Source: Haplomitrium mnioides
Lineage: Eukaryota > Marchantiophyta > Haplomitriopsida > Calobryales
Reading direction: 5' to 3'
DNA: 28,821 bases
Assembly (NCBI GenBank): GCA_049999725.1
Contig: JBNGIS010037034.1
Span: 1 to 28,821 of the forward strand
Under the pieces are notes generated by a model that was not told the origin of the DNA, did not search any database, and saw nothing but the letters and a program-made list of their open reading frames with translations. A program made the translations under genes and the position numbers. This document shows positions 1-10,851 of this stretch, piece by piece (position 1 is the stretch's first letter; every line of letters starts with the position of its first letter).

Positions 1-990
1 TTGAATCAATCAACATGATCGATTTGGAGGAGGTCTACTTGAGGACAAGGAGGAGGAATTGAGGGTTGAGGCAGAATGCAGAATGATCGAGGGAGCATTG
101 AATGATCAAGCAAGGAGGCAAATTAGGCGATCAGGACGAAGGATCAGCCCCTGCTGATCGAGAGGAATGTGAGGGAGGATGTAGGATCAAGGGAGAAAAG
201 GGTATTGAATTGACCGAGAACAGATCGCTGGAGGATTTTAAGGAGGAACATTGCAAGGAGGCTGGAGAATTGAGCATGGGTGGAGGCAGATGCAATTTTA
301 AGGAGGAAGCAGGAGCAATTGAGAAGTTTGGAGAAGGATCGAGCATCGCAAACATGCAAGAAGCGAGCATAACAGATTAGAAATCGCGCTGGAGGAGAAG
401 ATTTTGGCAAGGACAGATGCAAACAAGGATGGGCATGGAGGATTGCGAACAGAAATTGCATTGAGGGCTGGAGAATTGCAGCCATGATCATTCGATGGAG
501 GCTGGATCACAAGGAAATATGGATCGACCAGGCACGGGAGACATCATTCGAGAGAAAGAGGAGGAAGCAATTCAAGAGAGGAGGCAGAGGTGATTTGAGT
601 AGCAATTGCGAGGATGTCTGCAATTGATCATGGGCAGGATCAAGCACAGAGTGGATTGAGGCCACAGAAGATTTACTGCAGAAGAATCGAGGTTGATGGA
701 GTTTTTGGGTGGAGAATCGAAGAGCATTCGCCATGGAGACCGTCAAAATCGAGATCGAATGCAACAAGGAGGAGAATGGCAGGAAGGCTTTTGGGGGGGA
801 ATTTTGTCTCGGAAGTAGAATTCGCAGCATGGAGTGGTCAAAGGAGGATTTAATCGCTCTGAGGGAGGAAAATTTTTGCTAGGCAAGGACGCAGTCTCGA
901 TGTAGGAGAGAATTTGCACCGGGAGGAAGCATTTGGCAACGAGGGGGACTTCACAAGAAAATTCGACCAGTGCAGGGGCAATATTGCACA
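1..990. other. GA-rich unclassified segment
   Basis: The + strand is strongly purine-rich, with recurring words such as GGAGGA, GATCGA, AATTGAG and AAGGAGGA. Open frames on both strands (the longest is 115 codons on the minus strand) come from this bias, overlap one another and match nothing I recognise. A segment of similar character, pyrimidine-rich on the + strand, lies at 15540-16394. I could not align the two base by base, so I claim only similar composition. It is probably the internal or untranslated part of an old retroelement. Confidence 0.4.
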
Positions 991-2279
991 TAGGCAGGGG
1001 TGGGCTTGCCGTGCACTGTAATGGAATGTGGCAATATGGCTATCAAAGCACTCTTCCGCAGCAAGGATTTCAAATCACTGTCCCTGGAGTGTTACTTGTT
1101 GTTCTGGTATCGGCATATTTGTGGGAGCAGCCCGGGGTGACAGTTTTGTAGCATTTTAGCACGTCAAAGTTCATTGATCAATACTCGCTGTGTAAGTCGG
1201 TGATATATGGATGAAACATAATCCCAACTTTGAACGAATATCTTCCGAATGAGAATAGGAACTGCACCGCTGTGACAGGAGGGAGACGGTCGTTGGGGAG
1301 GCTTCTCATTAGAATGCAAGGCTCTACGGATATCAATCTTGTAAGTGTATGAACTGATGTGTCCGACCACATCTTGTCTTACACCAAGTCCTATCGATAA
1401 TCTCCATTGGTGAACCATTTGTTGAGAGTCCTCACAAAAGATAGTGGGTTTAAGCTCAGCGCACTCACTTACGCAAAGCATTTGAAAAGCTGACACTCTA
1501 GGACTTTTCTAGTGTTGACGACTAAAGCCATCCGAGCTGTCTACGTTTCCCCTTCATGCAGACAAGATATATAGGTTGGGAACAACACAGTCGATCTAGG
1601 TTGTTCAGTTGAAACATACACCAGCATGCTACGGACTCTACATCAGGAGAGACAATACTCTCTCTCTCTCCCTCTCTCTTATTTCCATTCACATCTCAAT
1701 CACTGTCCCCTAGAAAAGAGAAATCACGTCGCACAAAATGGGAGAAGGTAAAATCCATTCGATTCCTTCCAAGACCACTTCCAAGCGTGGCACGAGGGAC
1801 CAATTTCGCAAGAGGGAGCCTTCTAGGAAGGAGAATTTGCCAAGGCTCCATCCACGATGCTCTTCCCTTCGTCGATCCGCGAATGAAGAAACGGGCCTGG
1901 TGGAGCATGCGCCAAGGGGATCGACCAGGGAGAGGGAGATTTCATTGAGATAGAGAAGGCAGGGAGGGATCGCTGAAAAGAAAGGTTGCGATTGGAAGCT
2001 CGCCAAAATGTCGCAAGGACATTATGGTTCTTACATCAAGAGGAACAAAAAATCAAATAAACAAATCGACTAACTTAAGCCAAGTACCATTAAAACAAAA
2101 AGCTAACTAAGAACAAAATGGATAAAAAACTCAAAATGGCTACTTTTTGGAGGCTCCAAAAAAGGGGGGCCCTCTAAACTTAGGGGAGTACATTGAAGAG
2201 GGCCAAATACTTGTAAGCGGACTTGAGGTGGGGCTAACCAAAATTAGTATCCAAGTAAATTGGATGTAGTTTTTTAGGG
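991..2279. other. Unclassified intergenic/retroelement-derived stretch
   Basis: No gene is recognised. A TATA-like stretch (about 1565-1575, AGATATATAGG) is followed about 85 bases later by a CT run and then by a 71-codon open frame starting at ATG 1738 whose product is basic and low in complexity. TATA, leader and short ORF would fit the end of an old LTR plus leader, but I find no matching second LTR and no clear TG...CA ends, so this stays an inference. A purine run at about 2158-2171 (AAAAAAGGGGGG plus flanking bases) could be a polypurine tract. Confidence 0.3.
1658..1680. repeat. CT-rich microsatellite
   Basis: An uninterrupted pyrimidine run, mostly CT dinucleotides with one CCC break. 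Such runs are common in plant 5' leaders and LTRs. Confidence 0.8.
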
Positions 2280-3789
2280 TGCTAAATGTGGGGACCTTCG
2301 CATGCGACCTTTGTTCTTAGTTAGTTACGGCTAAATTAAGTTGAAGTTAGCGGGGGTCAATGGCAACCAGTTGATGAAGGGTTTTTGACGTAGAGGCTCT
2401 ACGAGGCGTGGGTATAGGCTCCTCGCGGGCTCACTGTTAGGGATCCTTGGGTTGGAGCAAGCAGAGTCGCGGGGGGAGGCTGGGGACGTACAGGAGCAGA
2501 GCGAGCGTGGGCTTGTGCGAGGATTTGTGGACAGGGAGGTGACTTACAACAGAAGAGCGGTGGGCTCTAGTTGGTGAAGGAGACTCCCTTAAATTTTCTT
2601 TGACACTTGTTTCCACTTCTTTAGTGGCTGGACATACGATTTTCAGAGTACACCGCATTTTTGTTTGGGAAGGCACGTAAGGAGGATCCCCCATCTGGAG
2701 CCAAGGAGGGTGAGCTCAGATTTATGAGTGAAGGATTTGCTGGGGCAATCCAGGCCAAGGATTTTACTCTAGTGAGATTTCGTGGAGCTTGAAGAAGTTC
2801 TAGGGAGGTATGCTACCAAGAGAAGAGTAAGGAGGCAGAATTTGGCGACAAGGTGGAGTGGGTGACCGATGTTCGAGAGGAGCATCTCCCTGGTGAGGGA
2901 GAAGAACATACACCTTCTGTGGAGCAGAACCAAAACTCTTTCGACTGAAAGGGTGTGAGGTAATTGGGATGGAATTGGAAGAGGGGCAGCCAATAATCGT
3001 GGGTAGCCAACGGAACGTGGAGATAGTGAGTGGTGGAGGAGCCGACGGATCTAAAGACCAGCGACTGCTTTCAGCAAAAGAGCAGCTTGTGGGGGCAGCA
3101 AGGAAGACCATAGAGATTGAGGGAGGACCTCCAGCCACCAGCAAGCCAAGGGCAGCACCGACCGGAAGAAGGGAGATCACGATCGCGTAAAATTCCCAAT
3201 TTCGGGAATTGGTAACATCACCGGGAATTCTTTCGGTTTTGCTGTCTTTGGGTGTGACAATTGAGCCTGTACATATTCTGAATTCTGTACATACAGTTAG
3301 AAAGAGCTTGTGAGAACATCCAGAACTTTTCTGGAGAAAATCCGTTGTCGTTTATTAGCATAGTGCAAAATTCTGTTTTTTCAATATTCAATTTCAGCTT
3401 AGGAGTAATTAGGAGTGGGAGCTAGGGGCAGGTTCCAGTTCCTGGAACTCTGTAATTACAGAGCTGGGCTTGGTCCCAAGTAGGGGACAGAGTTGTATCT
3501 GTGCACCGAAGTTCAGCCACCTCCACTAGTTGTTGAGAAGAAATAAAGTGGAGCAAAAGCCGATTTTGGAAATTCCAAAACTCTGTTTTGACCTGAACCA
3601 GTTGCTGTGATCTGCAAACCAAGGAGGGGTGCCCAAACCTGAACCAAATCCAGCCCAGCATCCTCCTAAACTGCTCAAATTGACAAATTATCGGTCCCTC
3701 CCACAACAAGTATCCCAAAAACCCTTATTTCAACGCCTGCGGCGACGTGGGGTTGTGTTTTCAGCATAGCACCATAGTGGCAGGGCTGA
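2280..3789 (+). repeat. Dispersed repeat X, copy A
   Basis: Much of this segment matches, in reverse complement, the segment at 13531-14480. Visible anchors include TGTGGGGACCTTC-like sequence at about 2287, GGATCC with its surroundings at 2440-2460 (copy B at about 14200), the stretch from GGAGGATCCCCC through GAGAGGAGCATCTCCCTGG to CGACTGAAAGGGTGTG (2678-2957), and the final block GGCGACGTGGGGTTGT through GGGCTGACA (3740-3790). Several 60-126 codon frames occur on both strands but none is shared in frame between the copies. The start near TGTGGGG and end near GCTGACA would suit an LTR of about 1.5 kb. I see no PBS or PPT that proves it. Copy A ends exactly where copia-1 homology begins. Confidence 0.6.
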
Positions 3790-4963
3790 CAATTGGCTCA
3801 TTACTCTCTTGACTCATCAACTCTATGCATGCCCAAGGCCAACGTGCATTGTATCCTCATTGTCTGTTTGTCTTTGTTCCTCACCTATGACAAGCTGAAG
3901 CTATCTCTTCGACAGCAACAACTATCAGGTCATACTCTCCATTTTCTTTCGGCTTCCATTGCTAACATCTATGCTTACGAATAGTGTTGTATCTCTTCAC
4001 CATTTTCAACCCGCGGTTCTTCGTGAGACTTTTTTTTTCTCCACTTTCTATGTTAGAAACTGTCCAACAAAGGAGACAACACCAACATGTACACCTACCA
4101 TCCTTCGACACCAGTGTATACAAACTTCTATTGACCTCTCCTTCTCAGTTTCTGGTATTACCTTGTTACTGGTTTGGTTCTCTATTGTCCTAAAGCACTA
4201 TCTAAGCAAGCAAGAGACCAGGCATAGGTTGCACAGACTTGTGCACAAGTTCGACTCACTTGTTTATGCAGCATCGAAGACCCGGTCAAAAACATCTTCG
4301 GTGAAAGATACCCTCACAAAGGCAACTATACAAGAAGCTACATCAATAGTCAACGAAAAAGCAACACTGCACCTTGCAACTTCCAGCTCTTTCACTCTGT
4401 TCTTCAAAACTTCCTGGTTCAAATTTCTCAACCCATTCCTTGATCACCTTTGATTGATTCTTTTCTATTCTCTGAACGAATCTATCCCTCACAAGGGACA
4501 TACTTGTTGATTTTGAACTACTTCTGACAGAGGTTACAAGCGAATCATGCTAACAAGAAACGCTGACCCTTGTCACCTTCATAAGCTTGACCTCTATCTG
4601 GCCATACTTGCAATTGTAACCCTTTTATTTTTGTTCTCGTTACAGAATCAGTATTGCAAAGAAGCACAACAACGATCAAAGACTAGGCTATGTTTTAGCT
4701 CTAGGAGTACACACAAGGAAGATCTTGGAGGACACGCTACCAACACATTAGAAGCAATAGATACATATGTATACATAGCAACTCCTTCAATCATTAGCCA
4801 CATCAATTTCTTATTTCATTTCTCCTTGTTTATACTGATCGACACACAGCTAGTCAATTCTTTCCTGTTTTTCATTTCAGTTTTTGATTTTTTTCGCTTA
4901 AGGCAGAAAACATAAACAGGTACAAGGGTCTATAGTCGACCGAAAATCAAGTCGAGCACCAAT
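3790..4963 (+). other. copia-1 leader (partial)
   Basis: About 1.17 kb of sequence upstream of gag, homologous to about 21570-22780 (minus) of the other copy. Shared landmarks include GACAAGCTGAAG, GTGGTTCTTC-like sequence, GTTTCTGGTATTACCTT, GGTGAAAGATACC, GAATCAGTATTG and AAAACATAAACAGGTAC. It contains a 164-codon frame (3959-4453). The other copy keeps the same frame over only part of that stretch before an indel shifts it, so a leader protein is not established. Some pyrimidine-rich tracts resemble splice acceptors. Confidence 0.7.
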
Positions 4964-5083
4964 ATGTACCAAGTACAGACAATCGCAACCCTGACCCAGC
5001 AACTGCATTCGCCAAAAATTCTGGTTCGTATTTCTCATTCACAAGTATTCTCAGCAAGACAGAGAACAGATCCACAATGACAT

Positions 5084-5988
5084 GTAAAATCTCTAAAATT
5101 CCAAGCTCTAAAATTGGACGACTCCAACTACTCATCTTGGTCACTAGACGTTACAACCTATTTAACATCTAAGGGGATCCGTGAAATCATTAACACAGAG
5201 GACAATATCACCCCATGTGATGTAGCAAGAGCCCTCATCCTGATCAGACACCACTTGGTGGAACCTTGGAGACTTCAACACCTAAACTATCACAGTCCCC
5301 ATCTACTATGGGAGGAACTGAAACTCATATTTGACCATTTGACAAGCATATCACTCCCTGCAGCAAGACATGATTGGATTAACCTACGAGTTTAGGACCA
5401 CACGTCCATCGTCAACTACAACAACAAACTATTTCACATTGTCTCATAGCTAGCAATCTGCGGTCACCTTGTGACCGATGAAGAATAAATAGAGAAAACT
5501 CTATCAACTTTTCCTGTGAGCAACCTCATTTTGGCATCACAATATCGCAATATGCGATTCACTCAGTACTCTAAACTCATAGCATACATGCTACTTGCTG
5601 AAAAACATCAGCTACTACTCGTGGAAAATGCAAAAAAGAGACCCTCAAGGTCTGCCGCTCCTCATCAGAACCATGAATCACATTTTACAAGAACCAGTCT
5701 TTACCCCCGCTCTAGGAGCAGACATTCTTCCAGAGGCAAAGAAAGAGGTAATTCCAGATTCAGGGGAAGCTATAACCACCCGACCAATAGACGACCTATG
5801 ACTTCCAATAACATGGCTTGACATTCCAACCGTCGTATATCAACGACACTAGAAAATGCTTCATATGGAATAATAAAGGAGGCAGACAACTCCATAGAGG
5901 CCGGCGGAATTTGTCTAATCCGCACCAACAACAAACCACATGTACTCAATGTGGCACACGTGGGCACACCCAACCCATGTGTAGAGTA
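5084..5988 (+). pseudogene. Ty1/copia gag pseudogene (copia-1, + copy)
   Basis: Gag is the nucleocapsid polyprotein that packages the retrotransposon RNA in cytoplasmic particles. The frame opens with a gag-like N-terminus containing SNYSSWSLDVTTYLTSKG, then the conserved LLWEEL and NLILASQ segments shared with the minus-strand copy. An Arg/Ser-rich basic stretch follows (about 5690-5790) and then a zinc knuckle of C-X2-C-X4-H-X4-C form, intact at 5941-5982. Breaks: TAG at 5393, TAG at 5447, TAA at 5486, TGA at 5819, and a frame change near 5870 that puts the knuckle in another frame. Where the other copy can be compared, the first two of these stops line up with glutamine codons and the third with a histidine codon, so they arose after the copies separated. 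The original start is unclear: the nearest equivalent of the other copy's ATG has been lost. Confidence 0.85.
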
Positions 5989-5999
5989 CCCGTGTAGAG
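5979..5999 (+). repeat. Short direct repeat at the copia-1/copia-2 junction
   Basis: The 8-mer GTGTAGAG occurs at 5979-5986 and again at 5992-5999, separated by TACCC. copia-1 gag homology ends in this interval and copia-2 reverse transcriptase homology begins immediately after it. This is what microhomology-mediated joining would leave, though chance is possible at this length. Confidence 0.6.
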
Positions 6000-6859
6000 A
6001 AAGGTATTATAGTCATACTCATATATGTATATGATCTCATTATGATAGGAGGGAGTGAGCATAACATTGTTGAAGTAAAACACTTGCTGCAACAGAATTT
6101 CGACATGAAGGATTTTGGAGAGTTGAAACACTTTCTCCACATTGAGGTGATAAAAACATAGCACGGTGTCTTAATGATACAGAGAAAATATGCTCTAGAT
6201 ATGTTGTCAAGGTATGGAATAACATGTTGCAAATCGATTGCAACCCACTTAGATCAAAATACCAAATTGATCAGTCATGAAGAAAAATTGACTAAAGATC
6301 CAACTTGGTTCGCACAAATGGTAGGCAACCTCCAAAGAAGCCACATTTTATATAGTGCATTGAATTCTTCAAGATGTGAAATCCACATTATAGTATGGAT
6401 TGTTCTATGACAGTAGCAACAAATTTCAGCTTTATGGTTTTACAGATGCAGATTGGGTAGGAAGTGCAAGTGATTGGAGGTCTACAAGTGGATTTGTTTT
6501 CTTATTTGGTAGTGCTAGAATAGCCTGGAGCAACAAGAAGCAACCTATAGTTGCACTATCAAGAACAGAGGTTGAGTACAATGGTGCAACAATGGCCACC
6601 TATGAGGTAGTGTGGTTGCTGAAACTTTTGCAAGATCTGGTTGTCAATATAAAGGAAACAATAAAGGTTGATTGTGATAACATCAACAATATTCATGCAC
6701 ATTGAAGTGCATTATCATTTTGTGAGAGAGAAAGTGTTGGCCAAGCTAATTGACCTACAATATATCAGCAATGAGGATCAGTTGGCTGACATCTTCATGA
6801 AGCATTGGGAGCAAAAAAGTTGTGGAAATTCAAGAAGCAACTTAGTGTATATGTGTTGA
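6000..6859 (+). pseudogene. copia-2 reverse transcriptase (C-terminal part) and RNase H pseudogene
   Basis: Reverse transcriptase copies the element RNA into cDNA and RNase H removes the RNA strand. The fragment starts just before the catalytic box, which reads YVYD (6024-6035) where the family has YVDD, so one catalytic aspartate is lost. Next come DMKDFGELKHFL (about 6105-6140), a stop at 6161-6163 (TAG) and the segment MIQRKYALDMLSRYGI. Between about 6325 and 6345 part of the RT/RNase H connection is deleted and the frame changes. RNase H follows with TDADW, SNKKQP and RTEVEY, and then the VDCDN box. A short deletion and stop fall after the VDCDN box (about 6700), then IEVHYHFVREKV and the C-terminal LADIF region. 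The final stop at 6857-6859 is a few bases before the polypurine tract, the normal spacing. Confidence 0.85.
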
Positions 6860-6861
6860 GC

Positions 6862-6872
6862 TTGAGGGGGAG
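6862..6872 (+). other. Polypurine tract of copia-2
   Basis: TTGAGGGGGAG lies immediately before the LTR start TGTTGAAA, right after the end of the RNase H frame. This is the standard plus-strand priming site for LTR retrotransposons. Confidence 0.8.
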
Positions 6873-7102
6873 TGTTGAAATCATGAGCTTAGATATGCTG
6901 CCAAGTTGATCTGGTTGCCCTCCTAGTCTCAGTTAGGGCTAGGTCATTTTTCCTATTGTAGGTTAGAATATATAGAGGCAAATTTGGAGGTACACATTGG
7001 CACTCCTCCCCCTTGTAAACTTGCGACCAATTGTGCTATGCATTGCAATTCTTCATATCCCATGTATGCGACTATTGTGATTTTTAGTGTAGTGCTATAA
7101 CA
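6873..7102 (+). repeat. 3' LTR of copia-2 (probable extent)
   Basis: It starts with TGTTGAAATC directly after the PPT. A TATA-like sequence (AGAATATATAGAGG, about 6965) lies inside it. The right end is placed at CTATAACA (7102) because TGTT/AACA then form the usual inverted ends, giving about 230 bp. No second LTR of this family is in the window, so the right boundary is inferred. Confidence 0.55.
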
Positions 7103-10100
7103 TAAAATAAGTGCCTATGCTCTGCATTAATAAGTGCATATTGTTGCGTTACATCAATCTCCATATGTTTAACCTCATTTGTTGCCACACATACAGTTGG
7201 TAAAGTTGGTTGATAACATGGTCTAACTTTTGTGGTAGAAATTAACAAATCATATTGCTAAATCATGTTTATTACTTCTCCTAGTTAACAAGGCTCTCTC
7301 ATTATCATATCCATCTAATACGAGCCTTCAATCTCCAACCAAAAGATCAAGTGCTTCTCTTTCTCCCGAAGTTGGAATTTCCATCAAAGTGTTCTGAAAT
7401 TGCGCAACATTACTTCTTATTACACCAAGTTGTTTCAATTCTGCAAAGCAATCTCTTGCTATTATGAGAGCATTTAGAACCCTAAACATTGAAATCATTG
7501 GAGTTTAAAACTTAAGCCAAGTGATAATAGAAGCAACAAACACACATTGTCGAAACTCAATTTGATGGCTCCACTAAGTCTTTGCAACTCTTTCTAATTG
7601 ACTTTTCATAAGAAAATTTGGCCAACCATCTTCTATTATATATGTTTATAGCTTCAAAGCATTGTTTGCAATCAAACAAAAAATTCTTTGTTGTGTCAGG
7701 ATTTGTCTTTCCATCATATAATTTTGGCTTTGGAAAATAAACATGGATATTTTTTCACCGTTTGCATTAGAACTTCTACTGAGAAAGAAAGATGTTCAAT
7801 TTATTGTCGCTACAACTTATCAATTTTTATAAGCGGATTTTGAGTATAGTAATTGAATAGATTAAGTGCAAGTTAATGATTTATAAGTTAGAACAAGTTT
7901 TTTAAATGGGAATATGTTAGCAAACAAAATAAGTCTTACACAATTAATATTTTGTTAGAAGATTGATTGGAAGAGATGTGGCATTGCATTGGAAGGCAAT
8001 AAGTTGGAAGACCATCTACATATTCAAAGGTTAATGCCAACCTATTACACTTATGTGCATGCAAATTATTGTCAAAAAGTTGTATGAAAACCAAGGAACA
8101 TTGTTCTCAATACAAATACAGGTGAGGTTGTGTGTTGTAAGAAGATATCTCCTAATGTATGCAATATATTTTCAGATGTTCTTGTCATTGAATTTGGTGT
8201 TGCTAATTTTGCTTTTTTCTTAGCAAAGTTTTGACAACAATACTCCATCTAGCATGAGTTGAAGATTGCCAAAAAAAAAATAATCTACTTGTTATGTTAT
8301 CAAAAATAGATTGTCTTGTATATAGTCATAACTCAATAGTTTATTACTACACATTCTAATGTATCTTGCCACATCTTCATCCACCATTCAGCTACCTAAA
8401 ACACAACAACTTGTTGGCTTCCCCAACTAAATATGATGAATTAGAACAAAATAGTTGGGTCATTACCACCATATCACCACAGTCCACTATGTTTTTGCAT
8501 TGTATATCATATCTATGAATACAAAATGTCTTCCTTCATCCCAAATTTTTATGTATGACAAGTGCCATCATACTAGATCTCTAGTCATAGCCTCTATCTT
8601 TGATGTCATTGAATAACAATTTGTCATATCCATCATATGACAAATTGGTTAGTCTTGTGAGTAAATAAAGGAAGTGAGGGGGCACTCACCCAACACACTC
8701 TCGCTTGCATGCTGTAGAAATACTTTTCACTATAACATATATGAGAAGAAGCTGATTGTTCAGCCTTCAGAATTGTCAGCTACAGTTCTTTGATTTCTCT
8801 ATTATTGCTTGCAACCAATTTTGGAGTAAATTAGCGTGTTCTCTTTGGTAGTATGAAAATGTTGTTAAGTACATCTCACACCACTTCCTCTATAGACTTA
8901 ATGCATCATGGTTGCTAAACGCAAATATGTGCAATTTTCTTAACGTTTGCATGTCCAACTTCATGTGACTATTGCATGTTCATCACATATTATACAAAAC
9001 AATTATCATCAAGCTCATCAAGAAACATGATTTAAATAATATATTAACTTACTTATGTCTTAGATCCTTGAATGTAAACGATTATTTCCTCTTCAACAAT
9101 CATATTTTGGATAGCTAGATATTTTCCTCCAACATCTACAACACACAACCTATAAGGTTAAAGTGTATTATAACATCTTGCATTACCTCTAGCGCAATAC
9201 ATTTTCATGTAAATTGTCATACAAACAGCTTCAAGTCTTCAAATACTACTATAACCAACACATTTATCTCTTGTATATTGGCTCTGTAATCTTCACTTCC
9301 TCTACAAGGTTCACCATCAAATAAACTAAGATGTTATAAAATAATAGAGAAAGCACATGTTCTAACTTGCACAAGGTTTTGGCACCAAAAAACTTCATAT
9401 TTAAGAGTTTTGTAATACCTACTTCATTCAAACAAACCTATCAACAAATGTACTATACAATTCTTTGTAAGTGACTTCAATAATGACCATATCATATGCA
9501 ATATGTATCTTTTTTTTTGAACTTTGGACAAAAACCACAATTTTATCACGTCAAACTCAAAATACTTGAAAATTTTGCTCAATAAACAACCACTACTTTT
9601 GCTTTTATGACAATGAGAAATATTTGATGCAATCTAGCACAAGATTATATAGGCATCTATCTTTCTTGCAACACAAATATGCCACAACATACTTGTATGT
9701 GTCGAACTCTATGTGTATTAGATTCAAACATATACAATCTTCAAATTCTATACATCCATCTATATAAGCTTAAAGTTTGAGCATCACATTTGTAGCAAAA
9801 CTAACTCTACCATGCAATGTGTATATACATCTGAATATAGAAATCCATGAAATATAGACAATTGTATCATATCTACCATTTGTGCTATGTCTATTTTGTA
9901 AGTACACCATACTCATTAGAAGAAAAAATATCTTAATGATATAGCATCTAATAATGAAATGCTTTAAATGACCTAAAATGATGGTGATGCAAGATAAATA
10001 ACTAAAAAAGATTGTTTGAAATAACCAAATGTCCAAAATGACTATTTTGTTGTTTTTGGTCATTTCAACCATTTGATCAAAATGACACAACTAGCCAAAA

Positions 10101-10204
10101 TAACCCAAATTAGACCAAGCTTTTATTTTGAACAAAAATACAAAATAAATGTAAGGAGCACTACTAAGATGTATCATCATTTCTTCATTTAGTCATTTTT
10201 ATCA
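7103..10204. other. AT-rich stretch without a recognised gene
   Basis: About 3.1 kb of AT-rich DNA with frequent stops in all frames. I find no domain, LTR, terminal inverted repeat or RNA gene. One 106-codon minus-strand frame (9770-10090) is low in complexity and unconvincing. A short minus-strand segment at 7328-7489 looks more protein-like and is listed separately. Confidence 0.6.
7328..7489 (-). pseudogene. Short protein-like minus-strand frame, unrecognised
   Basis: From ATG at 7489 the minus strand encodes 53 residues ending at TGA 7330-7328, with a balanced, amphipathic composition (for example ARDCFAELKQLGV, then TSGEREALDLLVGD). After the stop the same frame stays open for another ~20 codons with similar character. 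In AT-rich DNA a frame of this length can occur by chance. I do not recognise the family. It may be an old exon or a transposase scrap. Confidence 0.15.
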
Positions 10205-10620
10205 ATGGTGACAAGTGATTTAAAAGTCTTATTCAACCCCGTGATTCAAAGAATGAAGGTGCTCAAGTTGAAGGATGAAGATGCTTTAGCATGGAGATTT
10301 TATCCAATATTAGATCGTCTTGAACCTTTTGGGCTCAATGAATGCCACAAAAATTGGCCCTATGGAGGGTGTTTGTTTCATCAAAGAAATCAACCATTAG
10401 AAAAACTCGATTCCATCAAATTAGGATGTTTGGGATGAGTAAAGTGACTCTCCATCCACCATCACTGAATCTATGTTGTATTTTGAGATACCTAGCAAGT
10501 CAAAACTTACTAGCCCACCATGGAAAAACACGAGTGAGGAAAGTGGCTAATACCCATCATATCTTCTTCAAGCATGGTTCTTCACAATGGTTTCTTTATT
10601 GATTAGGTTTGATTTTTAGA
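10205..10620 (+). pseudogene. Possible decayed coding remnant, unrecognised
   Basis: A 77-codon frame from ATG 10205 (KVLKLKDEDALAWRF early on) ends at TGA 10436-10438. A different frame immediately downstream (about 10447-10533) is Ser/Thr/Pro-rich and protein-like (STITESMLYFEIPSKSK, then SPPWKNTSEESG) before a stop. Together they could be one frameshifted exon of the same old gene as 10852-11121, but I cannot name the product and no splice sites are convincing. Confidence 0.2.
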
Positions 10621-10851
10621 GAGGTCCCTTTTGTCAAACCTTTAGTCTCTTCCATTTATATCCAATGCTGTAATTTTTCTCTCCATGCTCTTCCTCATGA
10701 TGATCCCTCTTTCTACACCTCGAACCTTCTCATGCTCTTTTTTCTTGTCAGTTCTTTGTCAATTTTCCAATCCATGTAGGTTTACGTGAAGAGGCACTTA
10801 GTGGCCATACAAGTTTGCATGAAGAGGACAAGAGAGATCCGGATCCCTTGA

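Larger units (their letters stand above)
3790..5991 (+). mobile_element. Ty1/copia element copia-1, truncated 5' half (leader and gag)
   Basis: This stretch aligns along its whole length with the reverse complement of about 20550-22800 in the second copia-1 copy, in the same order: leader, gag, zinc knuckle. It has lost its 5' LTR and the first part of the leader, because homology starts at about 3790 against repeat X. It also lacks everything after the gag zinc knuckle, because homology ends at about 5991 against an unrelated copia reverse transcriptase. The reading frame carries several stops, so the copy is dead. Divergence between the copies looks substantial (many substitutions and small indels), so both are old. 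Confidence 0.85.
6000..7102 (+). mobile_element. Ty1/copia element copia-2, 3' fragment with LTR
   Basis: The 3' end of a copia element of a different lineage from copia-1: the last part of reverse transcriptase, RNase H, a polypurine tract and the 3' LTR. The RT/RNase H protein differs clearly from the copia-1 equivalent at 17082-18305. Compare the RNase H openings: YGFTDADW here, VGYANAGY in copia-1. Gag, protease, integrase, most of RT and the 5' LTR are missing. It is directly joined to the truncated copia-1 gag on its left. Confidence 0.85.

Noticed and set aside
131-510. Overlapping minus-strand frames of 70-115 codons
   Set aside because: They mirror GA-rich composition, overlap in three frames and have no recognisable motif.
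1-990. Inverted homology between 1-990 and 15540-16394
   Set aside because: The two share words and base composition, but no continuous alignment could be followed, so homology is not claimed.
1738-1953. 71-codon frame after the TATA-like and CT-run sequence
   Set aside because: Short, low-complexity basic product, with no homologue or second copy in the window. Mentioned only as part of the unclassified segment.
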